Below are positions 56,641 to 64,000 of a DNA stretch of 64,000 nt, in pieces. This stretch comes from Amaurobius ferox (Eukaryota > Arthropoda > Arachnida > Araneae > Amaurobiidae). The position numbers and the translations under genes are program-made. The notes below the pieces were generated by a model that was not told where the DNA came from, did not search any database, and saw only the letters and a list, made by a program, of their open reading frames with translations. Where the stretch lies: NCBI GenBank assembly GCA_951213105.1, contig OX578140.1, forward strand, positions 33,654,941 through 33,718,940, in the 5' to 3' direction. Numbering within the stretch: position 1 is the stretch's first letter; every line of letters begins with the position of its first letter.

Positions 56641-57956
56641 CAGGGTGAGTTTTAATTAACCTACAAGTTTTAACTGAAATAACTCTTGAGTCGTTGCAGA
56701 TAGCACCACAAATATTTTTTTATTGGAAATAATATTGAACAGGATTTTAATGGATAAGATTTTCAAAGTGAGTACCTCCAGTGGTGACACAATAGCGCAA
56801 CCTAGTCATAAAGTTGTCAGTTACAAATTCAAGCGTTTCTGTTTTCATGCTTGAGAATGAGTCAGTTATGGAATTTTTGAGGCTAATAAGGTCTGTTGGC
56901 TTCTTGTAAACCAAATATTTCATATGACCCCAAAGATAGAAATCACATGGATTAATATCAGGTGAATAAGGTGGCCAATGCAATGCACCAGGGTGACGAT
57001 TTGGGTATTGATAGGCGATAACTCGGGTTCCAAACTCACTGTTAATGGTGTCAAAACTTCCTGTTCTATGCGGAGGGGCACAGTCCTGCATGAACAAATA
57101 TTCACCGGTGTTCATACCCAGATTACCAATTTGGGGACAAAACGACTGTCTCAGCATTACCTCATGGGCGTAAGCTTTAATTGTTGACTCAAAGAAGATT
57201 GGTCTGATAATTTCTGATCCACAAAGAACAGCCCAATCTGCTACTTTTTTGGATGTAACCATCTTACGTTGACAAATTCAGGTTTGGAGGATACTCAAAA
57301 CCAATAATTTTGTCTGTTCACCCAACTAGACAACCAGAAATGGACTTCATCAGAGAACCATATCTTCTTGTGGTCCAATTCCCCAGTATCAACGAGGTCC
57401 AATATCTCATTGGTAAATTCACATCGCTGAGCGATAGCAGTTTCTGGGATGAATTGTAAAGTTTGGATGTTGTAAGGAAAAAGTCCGATATATTTTCTCA
57501 TTATCTTGGCTGCAGTGTTCTAACTGATATACAATTGACTTGCAAGTTGACGAGTGGATGTGATTGGTTCTTCTGCTTTGATTGCTCTTGCTGTATCAAT
57601 CACTTCCTCTGTTCTAACAGTTAGTTTTGCGACATCTTTTACCTTCATATCATCGTTAATATAACCAAAATTTTCAAACTTTCTTATCAGATCTCTTGCC
57701 ATTGCTCTAGAAGGTAGGTTGGTTTTTGAATTTTGAAGACCACTTCCGTAGAAATAGTGTTGCATTTTCACCACATAAATACCAATTTTTAACAATAAAA
57801 ATACGACGCTTTGGAAACATTATCAAAATGTCGTGAAACTGACACTAGACAACTTCCTTTGATGCCTCTCTCATTGCAAGCATTCGTAGCGACATCCAGT
57901 GAGGCTCAGAGAAGTTATTTCTGTTAAAAGTTGTAGGTTAATTAAAACTCACTCTG
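56641..57956 (-). mobile_element. Tc1/mariner element with intact ends
   Basis: The 1316-bp element is flanked by TA at 56639-56640 and 57957-57958. Its terminal inverted repeats of about 45 bp read inward as cagggtgagttttaattaac and cagagtgagttttaattaac, then continue with few differences. It encodes one broken transposase on the minus strand. The ends are well kept, so a related transposase could still recognise it. Confidence 0.9.
56747..57795 (-). pseudogene. Mariner-type transposase with DD41D spacing
   Basis: The frame opens at 57795 with a helix-turn-helix-like N-terminus (LPSRAMARDLIRKFENFGY ... TRQLASQLYIS). An in-frame TAG follows at about 57517, and the frame continues to 57295 with the first catalytic Asp in KKIWFSDEVHFW. 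At least two frame changes lie between 57300 and 57262. The last part (57262-56747) carries MQDCAPPH with the second Asp and WPPYSPDINPCDFYLWG with the third. I count 41 residues between the second and third Asp, which fits a DD41D group and not the DD34D of classical mariner. It is inactive because of the stop and the frameshifts. Confidence 0.85.
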
Positions 57957-57958
57957 TA

Positions 57959-58190
57959 TATACGTGTTTATATTGTTATTAACGAATAAATTTTATTTTC
58001 AGATATTTTGTAGCGGAGTTAGGCGAATTCTTCATTTTTATATGGCTAAGCTCGTTGTTCGTAAAATTGCATCACATAGCACGCTTTTTCTGTGTCATTG
58101 TGGTTATTGTTTGCTCAGTACAAAATATACTTAAAAACCGTGAAAATAGTTCACAGATTCTGATACTGAAATTTTAGTGTGCTTCCAACT
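57959..58190. other. Spacer
   Basis: No feature recognised between the mariner element and the tandem array. Confidence 0.4.
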
Positions 58191-60115
58191 TACTGATATT
58201 TCAATTCTACGCTTTATAATCATTTTATTAAAAACATTTATATTACTAACTTGTTTCCTTAAAATCTACGCATGTTTATTTAATCACCCAGGGAAATGAA
58301 AAAAAAAATGTAATTTGATCCAGTTGCAGCGAATTTCAAAATGTCAAATCCACCAAATACATTTTCAAACTACTTGCGATTTTTCTTGCGAACTTTATTT
58401 CATCAGCGAAACTAACAATGAAGAAGGATCCCTAGAGCCGGGGCTAAAAATTTAACTTGAAATGCGATTAAAACGAGACACTTCTGTAAATGTTGCACAT
58501 AGTGTTTCTGTTCTACGAAGCTTGCAAAAAGTTAATTTTCTCTATTGCGCTTTAATGTATTGAGGAGAGTCTAAAATCGTATAGCTTTTAAATTACTGAT
58601 ATTTCAATTCAGCATTTTATGCTTATTAAAAAAACATTTCTATTCGTAATTTGTTTTCTAATAATCTACGTATGTATATTTAATCACTCAGATAAATGAA
58701 AAAATGTAATTTGATCTTGTGGCGAATTTAAAAATGTAAAATCCATCAAATACATTTTCAAACTACTTGCGATTTTTCTTGCGAACTTTATTTCATCAGC
58801 GAAACTAACAATCAAGAAGGGTCCCTAGAGACCGGGCTAAAAATTGAACTTGAAATGCAATTAAAGTCAGAGACACTTCTGTAAATGTTGTTTCTGTTCT
58901 ACGAAGCTTTCAAAAAGTTAATTTTCTCTATTACGCTTTAATGTATTGAGGATAGTCTAAAATTGTATAGCTTTTAAATTACTGATATTTCAATTCAGCA
59001 TTTTATGCTTATTAAAAAAACATTTCGATTCGTAATTTGTTTCCTAATAATCTACGTATGTTTATTCAATCACTCAGATAAACGAAAAAATGTAATTTGA
59101 TCCAGTTGTGGCGAATTTAAAAATGTAAAATCCATCAAATACATTTTCAAACTACTTGCGATTTTTCCTGCGAACTTTATTTCATCAGCGAAACTAACAA
59201 TCAAGAAAGGTCCCTAGAGACCGGGCTAAAAATTGAACTTGAAATGCGATTAAAGTCAGACACTTCTGTAAATGCTGTTTCTGTTCTACGAAGCTTTCAA
59301 AAAGTTAATTTTCTCTATTACGCTTTAATGTATTGAGGATAGTCTAAAATCGTATAGCTTTTAAATTACTGATATGTCAATTCAGAATTTTATTCTTATT
59401 AAAAAAAACATTTCGATTCGTAATTTGTTTCCTAATAATCTACGTATGTTTATTTAATCACTCAGATAAATGAAAAAAATGCAATTTGATCCAGTTGTGG
59501 CGAATTTAAAAATGCCAAATCCATCAAAAACATTTTCAAACTAGTTGCGACTTTTCTTGCAAACTTTATTTCATCAGCGAAACTAATAATCAACAAGGAT
59601 CTCTAGTTCCCGGGATAAAAATTGAACATGAAATGCACTCAAAGCGACACTCCTGTAAGTGACTTCTAATCTACAGAGTTTGAAAAAGTTAATTTTCTTT
59701 ATTACGCTTTAATGTATTGTGGATAATTTTAACATCTTATAGCTTTTAAATTACTGATATTTCAATTCAGCATTTATGCTTATTTTACTGAAAACATTTC
59801 TATTCGTAATTTGTCTCCTCATAATCTAAATATGTTTATTTAATCACTCAGGTAAATGAAAAAAAAATGTAATTTGATCCATTTGCAGCGAATTTAAAAA
59901 TGTCAAATTAACTAAATACATTTTTAAACTACTTTCGAACTTTGTTTTATCAGCGAAACTAACAATCAAGAAGAGTTCATTGTGTCCTGGCTAAAAATTG
60001 AACTTGAAATGCGATTAAAGCGAGACACTTTTGTAAGTTGTTTCTGTTCTACGAAGCTTGCTAAAAGTTAAATTTCTCTATTACGCTTTAATGTGCTGTG
60101 GATAGTATAAAAATT
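58191..60115 (+). repeat. Tandem array, five units of about 365-403 bp
   Basis: Units start at about 58191, 58594, 58980, 59367 and 59752, each with tactgatatttcaatt (tactgatatgtcaatt in the fourth unit). They share tttatttcatcagcgaaact, aacttgaaatgc, gttctacgaagctt and a ctttaatgtattg end. The middle three are closest in length (385-387 bp), and the first and last are more diverged, as expected at array edges. Non-coding. Confidence 0.9.
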
Positions 60116-60329
60116 ACCCACGCGATCGTTTGGGACAGCATGAAATTACCCATTACAAATGGGACATAACATTCAGCAGAGTTTTTTAATAACAGCGAAT
60201 GTTCATTCTTACGTGGTCTTTGAGAATTCACATTTGTTTAGGGGGAATATGAGGAATAAAATTTAATTTCGCACCGAAATTGTATTGCGCAATAAAGCAG
60301 TGTAAATTCAGAGCTTTAAATATTTAATT

Positions 60330-61870
60330 TTTACTTTCTCATAGTATTTTATTTTCCGAGCTTTAAATATTATATACTTTTTCAAGTATGGCGAAAGTAT
60401 AGTTTTCACGAAAAATTTGATTTTATGATTTTGATGCCAATATATGTTTTAGTGCTCCTTAAATGCATTTTGACTATTTTTAGAGTGATGTCTGCCTCTC
60501 TGTACTCGATTTACTGTGTACACAAAATCTAAAACAAATATTAATGGATTTTCACGAAACTATATATTCGGCTTTATTAACAAAAATATCTATAACTGGA
60601 TAAAATGCTTTGAAATTCGATTGAAAAATTCGAAATTTTATATTTTTACTTTCCTTATATGCATAATGTATAAGGAAAGTATTGTGACGGGGTCGAAAAT
60701 TCGAATTCGAGTTTTCGACGGGAGAGTACGTTTCAAGCATCCCTGATCACGAATCGATCATTTTTGAGGTGATGTCTGTGTGTGTGTGTGTATCAGTGAG
60801 TCTGTGGAGACGATATCTCACGAACGTATAGAGTGATTCGAATGAAATTTAGTACAAAAATCACAATCCATGAATACTGGAAGCCTATTGTTTTAAAACG
60901 CAATCGAATGTTCAGAACCCTCCTAAATTTTTGAGTGAAATTTGGAAAAAATCATCAAAAAATCAAAGGACGTCACCTTCAATAAAGTTACGCAAATAGA
61001 CATTTCTTATGTAATTTTTCTTTAAAAAACGATTGACATAAATTTTAGAACGCTAGCATGAACCGTTTTTGAGATATTGCACATTTTTCAAATAAATATA
61101 TCAGAAAGTCCCATAAATAAAAAAATATATTAACTGTTAGGAAACATGTTCACTTTTCAGGTGTAATATCATGCGATAAATTGGGTGACATCATTCTCGT
61201 GGATCTAACTCGTTCCATTCACGAGAAAATATACTTTGAATAATACTTGATAATACTAATATGAATATATAACTTGAATAATACTTAATAATACTTTGAA
61301 CGCCAATAGTCATTTATCTGCTGTAAGAATAACTTATTTCTCCGTCCATAACACTTTGCGAGATTTTGGGGACGAATTTCAGCGGAATGTCGCCAACTTG
61401 GCGACATTTTTAAATGTTGTCAAATTACCGAAAATCGCGCCAAATGAATAAAAATGACCCTAAATCAATGGAAATGACGACTAATTCAAGAAATTTTATT
61501 ATCTTTGAAAGAATATAAGTATCTACTATAAGAATGACATTTTTTTTAACTGTAAAAGTAGTAAATTCATTGCATTATATAAGGAAAGTCATGTGTTGCC
61601 CACATCAGATTTTTTATATGGAAGCACAGGAAAAAAATGTGATATAATCATGCATAAAAGCGTTATGTATGGCATAATGATCCTAAAACTTAATGATTTC
61701 AATCATTGTAGTAAAAAATAAGCCTCGATGAATTGTGTTCGTGACGTCATTAGCACCCTTGGGGTTCTTTATCAAACTTGGTATCAATCGAAAGATTTTT
61801 TCAAGTCATTTGAAATGAAAGAAACACGCTATATTTATAATCATTCTTACCAACGATGTATATTTTTCAA
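60330..61870 (+). repeat. Second dispersed family (gacgtc family), interrupted copy
   Basis: The 5' part (60330-60645) and the 3' part (61613-61870) align with consecutive parts of the copy at 44193-44740. The cgtgacgtcattagcaccc word falls in the 3' part. A double-hairpin family copy sits between them, so that copy inserted later. Confidence 0.6.
60646..61612 (+). repeat. Double-hairpin repeat family, full copy 1
   Basis: The 5' end has two successive hairpins: ctttccttata pairing with tataaggaaag, and a palindrome tcgaaaattcgaattcgag continuing to ttttcga. Then come gagagtacgtttcaagcatc, a (GT)n tract, gacgatatctcacgaacg and gaatgaaatttagtac. The middle contains a 17-base palindrome gtcgccaacttggcgac at 61389-61405. 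The 3' end is ataaggaaagtcatgtgttg followed by cccacatcag. There is no coding frame. Possible 8-bp duplication ttttatat at the edges, but it is low complexity. Confidence 0.8.
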
Positions 61871-62253
61871 AATTTTTCATGTGAAATTTGCACTAAAATA
61901 ATCACTAATTACTTAAAAAAAATAGATTTGGATTTTGGTTTAAGAAAGTTCAGTGGAGCTACATTCCAGTTAAATTAAAATTGTATCTTGCCATGTTTGA
62001 GACGATCGGCACAGCAAGATTTGGCGACCAACACATCAAAAACGAGATACCGGTCAATATCTTGAGTTCATCAACAGTTTGTAAGATATTGACGAGATTA
62101 TTTATCCAAGAATTATAGGAGGCAATTATTCTTTTTTTATCCAAATTAACATACAGTACAAGAATTTCAGTAGTAGTTTATAATGTTGTGACTTATCGTG
62201 TATTTTCAGAATACAAGAATGAGTTCGAATTTCTGAATAACTAACACTTTATC
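61871..62253. other. Short non-coding spacer
   Basis: Only a chance minus frame (61959-62144) is present; no feature recognised. Confidence 0.4.
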
Positions 62254-62373
62254 GAAAGAACCAGAAAGCGTACATAGGAAAGAACCAGAAAGCATAAACA
62301 CGAAAGAACCAGAAAGCGTAAACAGGAAAGAACCGGAAAGCGTAAACAAGAAAGAACTAGAAAGCGTAAACAA
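62254..62373 (+). repeat. 24-bp minisatellite, five units
   Basis: Units start at 62254, 62278, 62302, 62326 and 62350, of the type gaaagaaccagaaagcgtaa followed by acag. The plus strand encodes KEPESVNR repeats and the minus strand LFTLSGSF repeats, but neither frame extends into a recognisable protein. Confidence 0.85.
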
Positions 62374-62514
62374 TGAGAGGCTAATAAACCTGTGGCTATC
62401 GTATAATGTCATAAATCAACAATCAAGTACATTCACACAACCTATGACCATTAGACCTCGATATAAGAATTACTAATTGTCCGTTAGGCGTATAATTATT
62501 TAAACTTCCAGATA

Positions 62515-63432
62515 TTACTTTCCTTATATACATAATGTATAAGGAAAGTATTGTGACGGGGTCGAAAATTCGAATTCGAGTTTTCGACGGAAGAGCACGT
62601 TTCAAGCATCCCTGATCACGAATAAAACAATTTTGAAGCGATGTCTGTGTGTGTGTGTGTCAGTGAGCCTGTGGAGACGATAACTGACGAACGAATGGAC
62701 CGATTTGAACCAAATTTTGTACAAAAATCACAATCCGTAAACACTGGAAGCCCATTGTTTTTATACGCAATCGAATGTTCAGAACCCCCCTAAATTTTCG
62801 AATGAAATTTTGAAAAAATCGTCAAAAAATCAAAACCGCTAATAAAGTTATGCAAATAAATATTTCTTATGTAATTTTTTATTAGAAAACGATTGACATA
62901 AATTTTATAACGCTAACGTGAACCGTTCTCGAGATATTGTACATTTTTTAAAAAAATTATCAAAAAGTCATATAAAATAAAAAGAAAAATATTTCCTATT
63001 GAGAAACATGTTTACTTTTCATATGGAATACCATGCGATAAATTGAGTGACATCCTTCTCGTGGATCTAGCTCGTTCCATTCATGAAAAAAGATACTTTG
63101 AATAATACTTTTGTATTTGAACGCCAATAGTCATTTATCTGCTTTAAGAAAAACTTATTTTTTAGTGCATAACGCTTGGCGAGCTTTTGGCGACGAATTT
63201 GGCGGAATGTCGCCAACTTGGCGACTTTTTTGAAATGTTGCCAAATTAACGAAAATCTCGCCAAATGGATAAAAAAGACGCTAAATCAATGAAAATGACG
63301 ACTAATTGTCAAAATTCAATATCTTGGAAAGAATATTAGTATCTACTATAAGAAAATCCTATTTTTTTACTGTAAAAGTAGTAATTTCATTACATTATAT
63401 AAGGAAAGTCATGTGTTGCCCACATCAGATTT
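62515..63432 (+). repeat. Double-hairpin repeat family, full copy 2
   Basis: Same order as copy 1: double-hairpin 5' end, gggtcgaaaattcgaattcg, (GT)n, cgaacgaatggaccgatttg, the gtcgccaacttggcgac palindrome (63209-63225), and ataaggaaagtcatgtgttg with cccacatcag at the 3' end. Its last bases run directly into the next copy. Confidence 0.85.
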
Positions 63433-64000
63433 TATACATAATGTATAAGGAAAGTATTGTGACGCGGTCGAAAATTCGAATTCGAGTTTTCGACGGGAGA
63501 GCACGTATCAAGCATCCCTGATCACGAATCAAACATTTTTGAAGTGATGTCTGTGTGTGTGTGTATGTGTGTGTGTGTGTCAGTGGGTCTGTGCAGTCGA
63601 TAACTGACGAACGAATGGTCCGATTTGAACCAAATTTGGTACAAAAATCACAATCCGTAAACACTGGAAGCCTATTGTTTTTATACGCAATCGAATGTTC
63701 AGAACCCCCCTAAATTGTCGAATAAAATTTTGAAAAAATCGTCAAAAAATCAAAACCACTAATTAAGTTACGCAAATAGACATTTCTGATGTAATTTTTC
63801 ATTAGAAAACGATTGACATAAATTTTAGAACGCTAACACGAGCCGTTTTTGAGATATTGTACATTTTTCAAGAAAAATATCAAAAAGTCATATAAAATTA
63901 AAAAAAAAATTCCTATTGATAAACATGTTCACTTTTCATATGTAATACCATGCGATAAATTGGGTGACATCATTCTCGTGGATCTAGCTCGTTCCATTCA
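63433..64000 (+). repeat. Double-hairpin repeat family, copy 3, cut by the window end
   Basis: Starts atacataatgtataaggaaag immediately after copy 2, head to tail, and follows the same order up to ctcgtggatctagctcgttc at the window edge. The first half of the 5' hairpin is shared with or missing next to the end of copy 2. Confidence 0.85.

Overview
This is an AT-rich eukaryotic window dominated by repeats. The families present (a Ty3-type LTR retrotransposon, a non-LTR element with an RNase H domain, Tc1/mariner, hAT and pogo/Tigger remnants, tRNA- and 5S-derived SINEs) and the long non-coding stretches point to an arthropod; an arachnid such as a spider is plausible but is my inference. I find no convincing intact host gene. 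The only host-like candidate is a 68-codon frame resembling the C-terminus of a START lipid-transfer domain (19706-19912, minus). Layout: 1-4446 holds a tandem pair of tRNA-derived SINE copies, a GC-rich island, a five-unit 120-bp tandem repeat and a decayed pogo/Tigger transposase tail. 4447-13975 is a complete, very young Ty3-type retrotransposon: 943-bp LTRs differ at 2 positions, the target duplication is 4 bp, and one uninterrupted gag-pol frame of 1845 codons is present. 13976-33800 is mostly unique-looking AT-rich DNA with a hairpin element (16063-16331), a SINE (18379-18645), a hAT remnant with exact 8-bp target duplications (27835-28344), another SINE (29206-29466) and a fold-back mariner derivative (30842-31361). 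33880-42612 is a dense cluster of one modular repeat family in both orientations. It includes a palindrome with arms of about 2.1 kb, nearly identical where I compared them. 44193-49215 has dispersed repeats and a 14-unit satellite with higher-order structure. 49911-52034 is a 5'-truncated LINE whose 3' region is expanded into eight almost identical 155-bp units. 53399-53783 is the most unusual item: a SINE joining a full-length 5S rRNA-derived head to a tRNA-derived SINE body, with a (CAA)n tail and a perfect 14-bp target duplication. 56641-57956 is a dead DD41D-spaced mariner. 58191-60115 is a five-unit tandem array of about 390 bp. 60330-64000 holds nested and tandem copies of a repeat family with a double-hairpin 5' end. 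The only element that still looks capable of working by itself is the Ty3-type retrotransposon; the SINEs, fold-backs and truncated elements would depend on enzymes encoded elsewhere. All identifications come from reading motifs by eye; no database search was run. Boundaries without a stated target duplication are approximate.
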